Origin: Lysinibacillus sp. B2A1
Lineage (GTDB): Bacteria > Bacillota > Bacilli > Bacillales_A > Planococcaceae
NCBI GenBank assembly: GCA_002973635.1
Contig: CP027224.1
Coordinates: 4,350,501 to 4,414,500, forward strand
DNA: 64,000 nucleotides
Direction of reading: 5' to 3'
The notes beneath the pieces were generated by a model. It did not search any database. It was not told the DNA's origin and saw only the letters and a list, made by a program, of their open reading frames with translations. Of this stretch, positions 19,359 through 28,902 are shown in pieces. The stretch's first letter is position 1. Each line of letters starts with the position of its first letter. The position numbers were made by a program, and so were the translations under genes.

Positions 19359-20789
19359 TCAATTCACTTTCTTATTCGAATCTTCTTCAATCCAAGTAGA
19401 CATCTTTGAAAAGCTATACCCATCTTTTTGAAGCTTTTCAATAATTGATGGTAATACTTCCACTGTTTTCGTCCCATCTAAAATATGCATAACAATTACC
19501 TTTCCTGGAGCAGCTCTGCTTATTACACGATTATAAATATCCTGAACTGATAACTCTAAATTCCAGTCAAAGGATGCGATATCGTACATGGCAATCGAAG
19601 TAACACCTGTTGCAGTAATAATTTTGGCAGATTCTTCATTAATTACACCTTTATTTGGTCTAAAATATAGTAAAGGTTTTTCCTGGATGGCATATGTTAA
19701 TGCCTTGTGCGCCATTACCACGTCCTCCTGTAGCTCTTCAGGGGTCATGGTCGTAACATCAAGATGGTTGTAAGAGTGACTCGCAACCTCATGACCTCTA
19801 TTTACAATTAATCTTGCTAATTGAGGATCCTTTTCCACACCCTTCCCAATTAAAAAGAAGGTTGATTTTACATTGTATTTATCAAGAATATCTAAAATCT
19901 CTTTAATTCTTTCCTCACTAGCCCAATCATCAAAGGATAAAGCAATTTCTTTTTTAGTAGTATTTTTGCGATAGAATATATTAGGTTTAACATTTTGATA
20001 ATCTGGATTTATTTTAATAGCATCATAGCCATCAATTTCCTCCAAAGGTTTGGCAATATATTGTTCATCTAACACATCCGTTAATGTCGTAAAGACATAT
20101 CCCTTATCCTTTCCATATTGGGACAATAGTGGAATCATATCAATGACCGCTGGATTAATGTACGTATTTAAATGAATAATCGATCCACTATTAATAAAAC
20201 GATGAATATAATCCATTATCTCCTCTGCACTTTGCATATCGCGATCTTTCGGATTAATAGATGATTCAACGACACCCTTCATGTTTAATGTTTTTGATGC
20301 TAAACGCATATTATCTGTCGAGTCACCAGAGCGGCTGCGAATATATTTTGGCGTATACCCTAATTGTTCCTCAAATACTTCATTTGCTAAGAAAATTTCC
20401 TTATAGGTTTCCTCATAGCTTAAATCTGCCATTTCGGGAAACGTTAATGTTCCATTTTCTACTTCATGTCCTCTTGCTAAGATATCCTTTACTAAATCAG
20501 GATCCTGTGCTATTCGCATACCTTCCACAAAAAAAGTTGCCTTCATATCGGACTGATCTAATGCCTTTAAAAGCTTTTGCATAGTGTCATTATCTGCAAG
20601 CCCGTTAAAGGTAATTGCAACCTTTTGGTCAAGTATACTGGCATGACTATAAACAGCACTCATCGTCCCATCATGCTCTTTAATTTCAATCGTCGAGTCT
20701 ACAGGTTTGACCTGATGATCTTCATTAGAAGTTTGACATCCAGCTAACAATAAAATGAACAGTAGACTACATAGTTTTAATTGTCTCAT
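19359..20789 (-). CDS. Lipoprotein with two tandem NodB deacetylase domains
   Basis: 476 residues. A lipoprotein signal (LCSLLFILLLAGC) begins at ATG 20789, chosen because it exposes the lipobox. The first NodB-like domain (about 55-255) has TFNGLADND in place of the TFDDG metal motif and GHEVENGT in place of the HSxxH site, so it should be inactive. The second (about 280-470) has SFDDWASE, GHEVASHSYNH (metal His pair), RPNKG and VIVMHILDG, and should be active on N-acetyl groups of an extracellular polymer. It starts 16 bp after the sugar dehydrogenase gene. Comparable roles are IcaB/PgaB in PNAG systems. Confidence 0.82.
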   Translation of the reverse strand: MRQLKLCSLLFILLLAGCQTSNEDHQVKPVDSTIEIKEHDGTMSAVYSHASILDQKVAITFNGLADNDTMQKLLKALDQSDMKATFFVEGMRIAQDPDLVKDILARGHEVENGTLTFPEMADLSYEETYKEIFLANEVFEEQLGYTPKYIRSRSGDSTDNMRLASKTLNMKGVVESSINPKDRDMQSAEEIMDYIHRFINSGSIIHLNTYINPAVIDMIPLLSQYGKDKGYVFTTLTDVLDEQYIAKPLEEIDGYDAIKINPDYQNVKPNIFYRKNTTKKEIALSFDDWASEERIKEILDILDKYNVKSTFFLIGKGVEKDPQLARLIVNRGHEVASHSYNHLDVTTMTPEELQEDVVMAHKALTYAIQEKPLLYFRPNKGVINEESAKIITATGVTSIAMYDIASFDWNLELSVQDIYNRVISRAAPGKVIVMHILDGTKTVEVLPSIIEKLQKDGYSFSKMSTWIEEDSNKKVN

Positions 20790-20805
20790 GTCTACAAAAT
20801 TCCCC

Positions 20806-22131
20806 TTATAGTTTGTAATATTTTTCGTTTTTAAATAAAAAATGGGTATTTCTTGTGTCAAAAATTAATGCAGCCTGTTGATCAATTAAGGCATAATCAA
20901 TATTTTTATGATTTGTTAAAATTAATACTGCATCTGCTTTTTGAACTAAGGTCTCTGTTAACAACACCGTATTAAAAACTTCCTCTTTTATCGTAAATGA
21001 CTCAATAAACGGATCAACAATCTTTAACTCACACTGTGCTCTCTTTAACTCGTCAATTACTTGTAATGCGGGTGATTCCCGGAAATCATTAATATTTGGC
21101 TTATATGCGACACCAATTACCACAATCTCTGCTTCATCTAGTTTTTTGTTCTGTGCTACTAAATATCTATTTAATCTATCAACTACAAAACTAGGCATTG
21201 AATCATTAATTCTATCGGCAGCCTCTATTAAAGTTGCTGGAATACCATGCTGTTGGCTGGCCCACGATAAATATTTTGGGTCCACAGGTATACAATGACC
21301 ACCAACACCAGGACCTGGAGTAAAGGGCATAAAACCATAAGGCTTTGTCGAAGCAGCTTCAATGACCTCCCAAACATCAATATCCATTTTATGGCAAATG
21401 CGACTTAATTCATTGACAAGTGCAATATTAATTTGACGAAATGTATTTTCTAATAACTTCTCCATTTCTGCTATCTTTGGACTTGTGACAGTAAATACAT
21501 TTGTATTAAGCGCTGTTTCATAAAAGAGCTTTGAAACCTCTAAGCATGCTTCAGTTATACCGCCTACTACTTTCGGTGTATTTGAAACTGAAAAACTCAC
21601 ATTTCCAGGATCGACACGTTCAGGTGAATAAGCTAAAAATATATCCTGCCCAATTACAAAATTGCTTTTTTCTAGAATTGGTTGGACAATTTGTTCTGTA
21701 GTACCTGGATAAGTTGTGCTTTCAAGAATAATCAGCGTATTGGTAGAAATATTTTGTTGAATGGCTATAGCGGCTTCTTCAATATATGAAATATTTGGTG
21801 CTCCATCTGCTGTTGTTGGCGTTGGTACACAAATAATAATTACATCAGCATGTGCTAGTTTAGAAAAATCATTTGCAGGCTCAAACTTCTCTTCAGTAAC
21901 AGCCTTGTGAATAATTGCATTAGATATATCAGCTATATAGCTATGACCTGCCTTTAATTTATCTATTTTTCCATGATCCTTATCAAAGCCAATTACTTGA
22001 AAATCCTTACTAGTGATTTCTAGCGCTAGTGGCAGCCCTACATAGCCAAGTCCGATTACTCCAATTACCGCTTTTTTTGTATAAATTTTCTTTGTTAAAG
22101 CTACTATTGGTGAATCAATCCTTATCCCCAT
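20806..22131 (-). CDS. UDP-N-acetylhexosamine 6-dehydrogenase (WbpA/WecC-like)
   Basis: A 441-residue NAD-dependent four-electron dehydrogenase that oxidises C6 of a UDP-sugar to a carboxylate. The Rossmann motif is GVIGLGYVGLPLALEI; STTYPGTTEQIV and the catalytic Cys in PGPGVGGHCIPVDPKYL are typical of the UDP-GlcNAc (WbpA) / UDP-ManNAc (WecC) branch rather than UDP-glucose dehydrogenase. The C-terminal sugar-binding domain has GVAYKPNINDFRESPAL. It is first gene of the distal polysaccharide operon, with AAAGGAG at 9 nt. It implies that the polymer contains an acidic aminosugar. The exact substrate is inferred from motifs only. Confidence 0.88.
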   Translation of the reverse strand: MGIRIDSPIVALTKKIYTKKAVIGVIGLGYVGLPLALEITSKDFQVIGFDKDHGKIDKLKAGHSYIADISNAIIHKAVTEEKFEPANDFSKLAHADVIIICVPTPTTADGAPNISYIEEAAIAIQQNISTNTLIILESTTYPGTTEQIVQPILEKSNFVIGQDIFLAYSPERVDPGNVSFSVSNTPKVVGGITEACLEVSKLFYETALNTNVFTVTSPKIAEMEKLLENTFRQINIALVNELSRICHKMDIDVWEVIEAASTKPYGFMPFTPGPGVGGHCIPVDPKYLSWASQQHGIPATLIEAADRINDSMPSFVVDRLNRYLVAQNKKLDEAEIVVIGVAYKPNINDFRESPALQVIDELKRAQCELKIVDPFIESFTIKEEVFNTVLLTETLVQKADAVLILTNHKNIDYALIDQQAALIFDTRNTHFLFKNEKYYKL

Positions 22132-22611
22132 AAAAAATTACTCCTTTATCTTGAATTGTTGGGATACTCACATTTTCAAATTCTTTTCGATTTACCTGTA
22201 TGGTTTTGTATTTCAATATAATTTCATTTAAATAAAAATAGATTGTGATCCCAATATATGCAAAAACGACTTTTACAATATATACATAGTACTAAATATA
22301 ACTAAACAATTTCTAAACATTCCACTTGTGGAACGAAAAAATAACTACTCAATAATATATTTCTGAAAACAAATAATAAACACAATCCTTTAGAACTATA
22401 TTATTTCTACATTTTACTACATAAATATATATTTTTATTAATCTCTATGAATACTTCAAGCACTTTTTTGTTTATAATTGTCAAAAAATAATAAAGTTGT
22501 TTAAATTCGAAGTGTTAAACATGCATAAATACCTTCAAAATAAAAAAACAAGCAGCCAATAAAATTAGTCGCTTGTTTTTTGTACCCTTACATTTAAAAG
22601 GGCAATAACAT
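22132..22611. other. Non-coding interval before the distal polysaccharide operon
   Basis: About 480 very AT-rich bp. It should hold the promoter of the 20.8-22.1 kb dehydrogenase operon, but no convincing -35/-10 pair stands out. The terminator of the small gene at 22612 lies at its right end. Confidence 0.4.
22544..22580 (-). terminator. Intrinsic terminator
   Basis: AAAAACAAGC/GCTTGTTTTT stem and T-run on the minus strand, 31 bp after the stop of the gene at 22612. Confidence 0.8.
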
Positions 22612-23001
22612 TTAGTTAATGAAATCTTGAGGAATACATTCACGAACACCAGAATTTCTCATGGAGTTAAATAAAGCTGCACCGATCCTTAATAAAACAT
22701 TGGTATCTGTTCCATTTTCTAAATCATAAATTACGTAGTATGCATTATCAACTGTAAAAATACATTTTCGTTCTAATTCAAATCCAGGTGGTACAGGTGG
22801 AAGATTAATAACTGGTCTAACCACAGGTGTATCTCCTTCATCTCTAATAAAATTGAAAGTTTGTTGGTCAATCTCATAGATATTAACTGGATCAATCTCC
22901 ACACCTTTATCTGGAACTGTAATTTCATCTTCAACTAATAGGAAAAAGCGCTCGTTTCGGAAATTGAAAAGACTTCTCGAGCCAATTTCAAATGATGCCA
23001 T
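22612..23001 (-). CDS. Hypothetical protein, 129 aa, between polysaccharide operons
   Basis: A small soluble, acidic protein with no signal peptide or membrane segment. AGGAGGTGA precedes the ATG, so it is well translated. It is rich in beta-type segments (FFLLVEDEITV, CIFTVDNAYYVIYDL) with a Pro-rich middle (NLPPVPPGFE) and a C-terminal helix (LLRIGAALFNSMRNSG). It has its own terminator and is isolated from both flanking operons. I do not recognise the family. A structural or spore-related role is possible, but nothing shown supports it. Confidence 0.75.
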   Translation of the reverse strand: MASFEIGSRSLFNFRNERFFLLVEDEITVPDKGVEIDPVNIYEIDQQTFNFIRDEGDTPVVRPVINLPPVPPGFELERKCIFTVDNAYYVIYDLENGTDTNVLLRIGAALFNSMRNSGVRECIPQDFIN

Positions 23002-23224
23002 TTTATATTCACCTCCTCTCCTATAAATAAGTTATTCATATTGAATACAATTGTTTGGACAAAAAGGAAGGTAGAATGAAGTATAATTAAAATAACCATT
23101 CGTAGTAGTTGTTCTAGTAGGACTGTTAAAGAAGCAATCGTTGAATACATGGAAGTAGTTTAATTTCGAAACGCATGAAGATAATCCTCAAAATAGATAT
23201 TAATAAAGTTTTTTTAAATGGGAC

Positions 23225-23258
23225 AAAAAAACTTAGGGTAGAAACTACTACCCTAAGT
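23225..23258 (-). terminator. Terminator of the proximal polysaccharide operon
   Basis: Perfect 11-bp stem ACTTAGGGTAG/CTACCCTAAGT then TTTTTT on the minus strand, directly after the stop of the 1059-residue hydrolase. It separates the two operons. Confidence 0.92.
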
Positions 23259-23261
23259 TCT

Positions 23262-26200
23262 CTAGTATTCTTTAAATAATTTTTGCAATATGAAATAGGA
23301 TTGCTTTAACCGCTCTTGATATTTTGGAGCATCCCATGTTTCCCATGAATAGGCTGTAAGTGGGGGTAAAACATGATTTTTTGCTTCTGGCAAGGATTGA
23401 ATAACCTTGCCCTCTTTATCTACAAATAAGGCACCAATAAAAATATTGTCAACTTTCACAGAAGCCTTTTCACCATTTTTATATAAATCTCCCATAAACT
23501 CGCGCTGACTTGGATCTTTTGACTGAATGAGTAGCCAAGGGATACGTAGCTCAATCACATTATTCTCTGTCCAAGTGTAATCTACCAATGAATTATAATC
23601 ATTCGATTCTGGATTGGCATTTCCTTGAAGTAATTTTCCTGTTTCATAAGAACTAAAGTCAGTTGTAATGTTTTGCTCTGGTAAATACAGCTGTTTATTT
23701 AAAACGTAGTAAATCGGTGCAAAATTCCCACTATTTTTTGTAACAGCTGCCATTCGAGGAGGAATCATTTTTAAGCGATATCCATAGAAATAATCATAAA
23801 AATCGTAATATTCATCAATGATCATATGAGAATTTCCATCTTTATTTAATTCCACTATAAAATCTACACCATTTGAAAATTTCATATCTTTTATTGATAT
23901 TGCTGATGTATTTCCTTGCTCTGGTACTACATCAAGTAAAATACGAGGCGAGGCTTTTTGTAAAACATCACTTTTCATTTTGAAATACAAATATTTCTCA
24001 TCATAATCAACAGCAAAATCGGTAGAATCAGATGGTGTAGTATCATATAATTGTGTACCTTTCCACTCTTCTGTATTGCCATCTACCTTCACTTTAAATC
24101 TATCAAAGCTTAATAAACCAAATTGCTGTTCATTCGTTTGTGCATTAGACCAAAATGGGCGACGATTTGGATCATCATAATCCATCGTATTCCATGTTCG
24201 CTTAAACCACTCGTCTTGCCATGTAAAGACAAGCCCTCCTAGCAGGTTCTCATGCATAATATCTTCAAATAAATGTTGAAGCGTTTCACCTTGTGCTTGC
24301 TCAGACATCTGTCCCTGGTTCCACCCATATACATTTTCATGTGTCTTTCCACGAGAGGCAGGAATGCCAAATTCCGCAATTAGCACTGGCATACGATGAG
24401 CCTCATGCAACTCTTTTAAATAGCCTGCATAACTATTTTTATTTCCTCGAAAATCTACATAATTTAAATAGTCTTTATCGAAGTTGAAGAAATCTGGATA
24501 GTATGGATAAACATGATATGAAGCAAATTGTCCAGGTGACTGCATCTCACCTTTTGTAAAAATGACATTTGGATTAACGCCTACCAAATCTTCATCCTCA
24601 GATGGCTCAGATGGATGCTTGAGTAAATCAGTTGTTACCCAGTTTGTAAAGCTCATTGGGCGTAACCAATTGTATTTGTCCTTTTCATATACAGTAATTA
24701 AATCCATTTGTTCCGCTAGCCAATGCTCAAAAGGTGTTGCATTTTTCGTTTCAAAATATGTCCCATTATATTGGCCAATGGTAGCATGCTTTTCATTTGT
24801 ACCAACAACCATTTGAGGGTACCATTCAATTCCCAATACCCACCCAATAACATATTTTGATACATCTACATCATATAGCCCGGAGGCATGTCCCACTTTT
24901 GGTTCAACATACATATTACCGTGGATAACATCTACCATGCGCTTCATTTCCAATTGGAAATCCTTTAGCGTTTCTTCATTGTAAGCATCCAGAGATTCTG
25001 CTAAGCCTTCCTCATTAATCCACACACCATGCAGGATATACAATGGTTTATCTAGATTTTTCTCATTATATTTCGCAAGTGCCCGATAAAAACCTGGTGG
25101 ATGTAATGTATAGACACGAATCGTATTTGCATTCATTTCAGCAATCTGCTGGAACCATTGATAATACTCCTCTTCGGTAATAGCTGCTTCGCCCGGAAAT
25201 GCTCCTGGTTTCCCCATACCAATATTCACGCCCTTAAAGACGATCGGCTTCCATTTTCCATCCTTTAAAACTTCAAAGGATTGTCCTTGGATTCGAGCAT
25301 TGTAGTTAAACGTTTCAGTATTAACAGTTTCTCGAATCTCTTTGTGTTCAAATTCATCAAATATTTTATGCATGACAGGAATATAGATAGACCAGTAGAA
25401 GGAGCTATCTGCAAACTTCTCTGCATATTTATAAATAGTCGGAAGTCCTTTTATTTTATAAAGACTAGGAGCACGAGATACATCATTAAAATCTCCTGCA
25501 AAATAATAACTTGTTGTATACTGCTTATTTTGAGATACGATTGCTGCAAATTGCTCTGGAATATTGTTTTCCGTTAAGAGCTTAATTCCTTCTTGAGTTA
25601 AGTCCCATTCATAATTTGCCAGTGCATCCTCTTTATATTTAGGGGTAATAATATCAAACCAATAACCATAGTCAGCACTTGCTGAGGAATTAAAGAATTT
25701 TTCTCCCTTTTTGGTAAACTGGACTTGAATGCCTTCCGTTTTTACATGTTTGTCCAATTCTAATACAAGCAGCTTCTCTGTTTTTTCATTAAATAGTAAA
25801 AAGCCTCCACCTTTATAGGGCCAATTATCACCATGCTCATCAATGACCCATTGTGGAATTTCTAAATTCTTATGATAATCTAGTTCATCAAAATAACGTC
25901 CAATCCATCCAGACCATGAGATACCTAAATAATCCTGCAGCTCTTTTCGAACAGCCTCCGATGTTGGTGAAGCAAATGTATTATATTCTGCAATTAGCAT
26001 ACTTTTCTTTTTATTTGCTAATCGAGCAACAATGGATTGCCATTCTTCCATTTCTAATCCGCCAACAATTTTTTCAGAACGTTGACCAAGGCGCTTCTCT
26101 TCGTATAAATCATCTTTATAAACACCATACGTATCAGCCAAATAAATGACATCGTAATTACTATAGTCTGTTGGAAAATTTTTTTCTGTAACCTGTTTTG

Positions 26201-26441
26201 TTTTTTCCTTTGGAAGTGTACCATAGTAATCATTTTCTACATCATATGGTTGACCATCCAATGTATATTTATAATGGTTTAAAAACCAATTCACCCCTAA
26301 ATGTTCTCGATAGGTTTCATTTGGAACTGTTTTGTCTAAAATGGCGACGTTTAATGGTTTATCATCCTCCAAATACCACAATACTATAGGCGTAATAATA
26401 AGAAATAGAAGAATGATAACCCCTACATAAATTCGCTTCAT
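23262..26441 (-). CDS. Large membrane-anchored glycoside hydrolase (clan GH-A-like)
   Basis: 1059 residues: an N-terminal anchor helix (VGVIILLFLIITPIVLWYL), then a ~370-residue domain I do not recognise, then a TIM barrel beginning near residue 400 (VFKGVNIGMGKPGAFPGEAA, as in GH2/GH5-type barrels). Candidate acid/base Glu lies near 538 (GWVLGIEWYP) and nucleophile Glu near 690 (VLIAEFGIPASRG). The C-terminal ~270 residues from about 789 (VDGNTEEWKG, EKYLYFKMKSD) resemble a CBM9-like sandwich. ATGA overlap with the GT2 gene shows coupling. It should act outside the cell on the polymer made by the neighbouring synthase; the substrate is unknown. Confidence 0.72.
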   Translation of the reverse strand: MKRIYVGVIILLFLIITPIVLWYLEDDKPLNVAILDKTVPNETYREHLGVNWFLNHYKYTLDGQPYDVENDYYGTLPKEKTKQVTEKNFPTDYSNYDVIYLADTYGVYKDDLYEEKRLGQRSEKIVGGLEMEEWQSIVARLANKKKSMLIAEYNTFASPTSEAVRKELQDYLGISWSGWIGRYFDELDYHKNLEIPQWVIDEHGDNWPYKGGGFLLFNEKTEKLLVLELDKHVKTEGIQVQFTKKGEKFFNSSASADYGYWFDIITPKYKEDALANYEWDLTQEGIKLLTENNIPEQFAAIVSQNKQYTTSYYFAGDFNDVSRAPSLYKIKGLPTIYKYAEKFADSSFYWSIYIPVMHKIFDEFEHKEIRETVNTETFNYNARIQGQSFEVLKDGKWKPIVFKGVNIGMGKPGAFPGEAAITEEEYYQWFQQIAEMNANTIRVYTLHPPGFYRALAKYNEKNLDKPLYILHGVWINEEGLAESLDAYNEETLKDFQLEMKRMVDVIHGNMYVEPKVGHASGLYDVDVSKYVIGWVLGIEWYPQMVVGTNEKHATIGQYNGTYFETKNATPFEHWLAEQMDLITVYEKDKYNWLRPMSFTNWVTTDLLKHPSEPSEDEDLVGVNPNVIFTKGEMQSPGQFASYHVYPYYPDFFNFDKDYLNYVDFRGNKNSYAGYLKELHEAHRMPVLIAEFGIPASRGKTHENVYGWNQGQMSEQAQGETLQHLFEDIMHENLLGGLVFTWQDEWFKRTWNTMDYDDPNRRPFWSNAQTNEQQFGLLSFDRFKVKVDGNTEEWKGTQLYDTTPSDSTDFAVDYDEKYLYFKMKSDVLQKASPRILLDVVPEQGNTSAISIKDMKFSNGVDFIVELNKDGNSHMIIDEYYDFYDYFYGYRLKMIPPRMAAVTKNSGNFAPIYYVLNKQLYLPEQNITTDFSSYETGKLLQGNANPESNDYNSLVDYTWTENNVIELRIPWLLIQSKDPSQREFMGDLYKNGEKASVKVDNIFIGALFVDKEGKVIQSLPEAKNHVLPPLTAYSWETWDAPKYQERLKQSYFILQKLFKEY

Positions 26442-27859
26442 ACACTTTTCTCCTTTTCAGCAATGCCAACACGCTTCATATTGCCCCAATCACTTTTTCC
26501 TCGAATAAATCGAATTAACCCCTCACAGCGCCACAAAAGTGTAAGTGGTCGATACCAAAAGATTTCTGTAAACGCTAAAAGTATCATGCGTAAAAGCTCT
26601 CTTTTTTTCGGATAAGTATTCATGCTCCAGGCCTCGAATAAGATGGAAGCTACTGAAAAAATTACACCGTATATAACAAAAAGTAATAAGAGCATTACCG
26701 CCATCTCATAATAAATTTTCCCTAAGAAAAATGCGATAACAATATATATATATCCGCCTAACTCCACTATTGGCCCTAAACATTCTATTAGCCAAAAATA
26801 CGGAAATGAAATAAAACCTATCAATCCGTATCTTGGATTTAACGTCATTTTCTTATGCTTCCACAGACTTTCAAACAATCCTTGATGCCAGCGTCTTCGT
26901 TGATTTCGCAGCACTGCTAATGTTTGTGGTGCCTCTGTCCAACACACAGGATCTGGTACAAATTCAATGCGTTTATTTTCTTTTTTCTCCTTAATCAGGC
27001 GATGGATGTTTACAACCAGCTCCATATCTTCTCCAATAATATTCGTTGAATAGCCTCCTGCTTCAACAGCCCATTTTTTAGAAAAAACACTGAAGGCTCC
27101 TGAAATAATAAGCACAAGATTAAATTTACTTAAAGCGATGCGTCCCATTAAAAATGCTCGTAAATATTCGATTACTTGCATAATGACTAAGTAATTACTC
27201 GGTAATTGTGTTTCATAAATAGAACCAAACTGCATCTTTGCTCCATTGGCAATACGAATATTCCCTCCTGCCGCAATCACTTCACCGTCAGATAATATAA
27301 TAGGCTTCATCACACGGAGCAGAGATTTTTCATCTAAAATGGAATCGCCATCAATGGAACAAAAATATGGATATTGAGATACATTAATACCTACATTTAA
27401 TGCATCAGCCTTACCTCCATTTTCCTTATCCACTAAAATACAATTCTTATATATTTGAGATTCATAAATTTGCCTAACCTGCTTTGTTGGAATATTAGTT
27501 TGCACAATTTTATTAACAGGCTTCATCTGAAAATGCTCAATCACGGTTTGCAGCGTCGTATCAGTAGATCCATCATTGATAATAATAATTTCAGTTTGCG
27601 GATATCGTAAATTTAGCAATGAATAGACAGTATCTACTACCCCTACCTCCTCATTATAAGCAGGGACAAGTAATGATACCGGTTTAGAATAAAAGGCATC
27701 AATATGTGCATCATCATATTCAGAGGGATCTAACCTATAGCGCTTCCGTAAATCCAGCATTGCAATAACGAACATTGTACAGTAAGAAGTAATAACAAAC
27801 AGCATGTAAAACAAAATAACACCGCCAAAGAACCACATACAAAAATCTAAAAACTTCAT
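26438..27859 (-). CDS. Processive family 2 glycosyltransferase (IcaA/PgaC-like)
   Basis: 473 residues: one N-terminal membrane helix, then a GT2 catalytic domain with LLVPAYNEEVG, INDGSTDTT, DKENGGKADALN, SIDGDS, GEDMELV and QRRRWHQG (the Q/RxxRW processivity motif), followed by three to four C-terminal helices. It has no PilZ domain, unlike the other synthase in this region. ATGA overlaps occur at both ends, with the HEAT-repeat gene upstream and the hydrolase downstream. It probably makes and exports a beta-linked hexosamine-type polymer; the product is not determined. Confidence 0.85.
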   Translation of the reverse strand: MKFLDFCMWFFGGVILFYMLFVITSYCTMFVIAMLDLRKRYRLDPSEYDDAHIDAFYSKPVSLLVPAYNEEVGVVDTVYSLLNLRYPQTEIIIINDGSTDTTLQTVIEHFQMKPVNKIVQTNIPTKQVRQIYESQIYKNCILVDKENGGKADALNVGINVSQYPYFCSIDGDSILDEKSLLRVMKPIILSDGEVIAAGGNIRIANGAKMQFGSIYETQLPSNYLVIMQVIEYLRAFLMGRIALSKFNLVLIISGAFSVFSKKWAVEAGGYSTNIIGEDMELVVNIHRLIKEKKENKRIEFVPDPVCWTEAPQTLAVLRNQRRRWHQGLFESLWKHKKMTLNPRYGLIGFISFPYFWLIECLGPIVELGGYIYIVIAFFLGKIYYEMAVMLLLLFVIYGVIFSVASILFEAWSMNTYPKKRELLRMILLAFTEIFWYRPLTLLWRCEGLIRFIRGKSDWGNMKRVGIAEKEKSV

Positions 27860-28902
27860 TTGTCTCCCTGCTTTCTTGCAGCTATTTCTTGCGCTCTTTC
27901 GATTGCATATGAGTCGTTTGAGGTTTCAATGAATTCTTGTAATTTTTCGATTCCTTGTCGATCCTCTGCAATTGTCTTCGCTGCCTGTGAGCGAACCCAC
28001 CAATTTTCATCTTGAAGAAGCTGCTCTAAATAAGCATAAGTATAAGTAAGAGGCGCATGTTTAAAAATTTTCGCAACCATTAATCTAGCTTCCCACATAT
28101 CGGATGTCACAAAAGGGATATAGGAGTCAATTTCATCAATTATCCCTATTTCAAATAGACCTTTTAGTGCACGTATTTTTATTTCAGCGATATCAGAGGT
28201 TAATAAATGCTTTAGTTTATCAATATACTGCATGTTTCTTTTTACTGCTGCTGTATCAATGACTGCAAATCGAATACTGAGAGGCCAGTTATCAAACTCA
28301 TCAAAAAAACGAATAAATACATCATCCTCTAGCAATACAAACAATCTTCTATATTCACTTTCAGAATACATGGCATTTTGACCTTTAATTTTTTCCATAA
28401 ACAAATCTGGTTGAAAGAGTGAATATATTTTTAACAGCTGAAAATATTCCTCCTCTGAAATTTTGGATTTCTCAAATTGCTGACATGTATCTAGCAATTC
28501 ATTGATCTGTAAATCAGCAATTCGATATAAAGCATTCATTCTAATACTCCAGTGCTTACTTGACAAATCCTGCTCATAAAACTTTTTTAAATAAAGATTA
28601 GAAAATTCTTTAATAACCTTCTCCACGTTTTCATTCATTAAATTTTTTAAATATGAGGAAAAAATCTTTTCAATTGCTTCGACCTGGGCCTTTCCACGAG
28701 GGACAAGCACCATTGAGAAGGGCTCATCATTAAACAAATAGTTATACCATAACTGTGAATAGTTTTGTAAATAGTTGTCCCGTCTTTTTTTAAACAGACT
28801 CTCTCGTTGACGCTGGAAAATTAAATACATCATAAAGAATAAAAGTACAAGTAATAATATGGCTATTATCGTTAGAAGAAAAGAAATAGACAGCACTATC
28901 AT
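27856..28902 (-). CDS. Membrane-anchored HEAT-repeat protein
   Basis: 348 residues. One N-terminal membrane helix (IVLSISFLLTIIAILLLVLL followed by FFMMYLIF) is joined to an alpha-solenoid of HEAT-like repeats, clearest near the C-terminus (IKIRALKGLFEIGI, WEARLMVAKIFKHA, WWVRSQAAKTIAEDR). Such solenoids act as protein-docking scaffolds. The start at ATG 28902 overlaps the previous stop (ATGA), with GAGG upstream. Its place between the regulatory protein and the glycosyltransferase suggests that it links signal and synthase at the membrane. Confidence 0.78.
   Translation of the reverse strand: MIVLSISFLLTIIAILLLVLLFFMMYLIFQRQRESLFKKRRDNYLQNYSQLWYNYLFNDEPFSMVLVPRGKAQVEAIEKIFSSYLKNLMNENVEKVIKEFSNLYLKKFYEQDLSSKHWSIRMNALYRIADLQINELLDTCQQFEKSKISEEEYFQLLKIYSLFQPDLFMEKIKGQNAMYSESEYRRLFVLLEDDVFIRFFDEFDNWPLSIRFAVIDTAAVKRNMQYIDKLKHLLTSDIAEIKIRALKGLFEIGIIDEIDSYIPFVTSDMWEARLMVAKIFKHAPLTYTYAYLEQLLQDENWWVRSQAAKTIAEDRQGIEKLQEFIETSNDSYAIERAQEIAARKQGDK

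Noticed and set aside
22935..23150. 71-codon minus-strand frame overlapping the 129-residue gene
   Set aside because: Its overlap frame is out of phase with the strong AGGAGGTGA site, which fits the ATG at 23001 instead.
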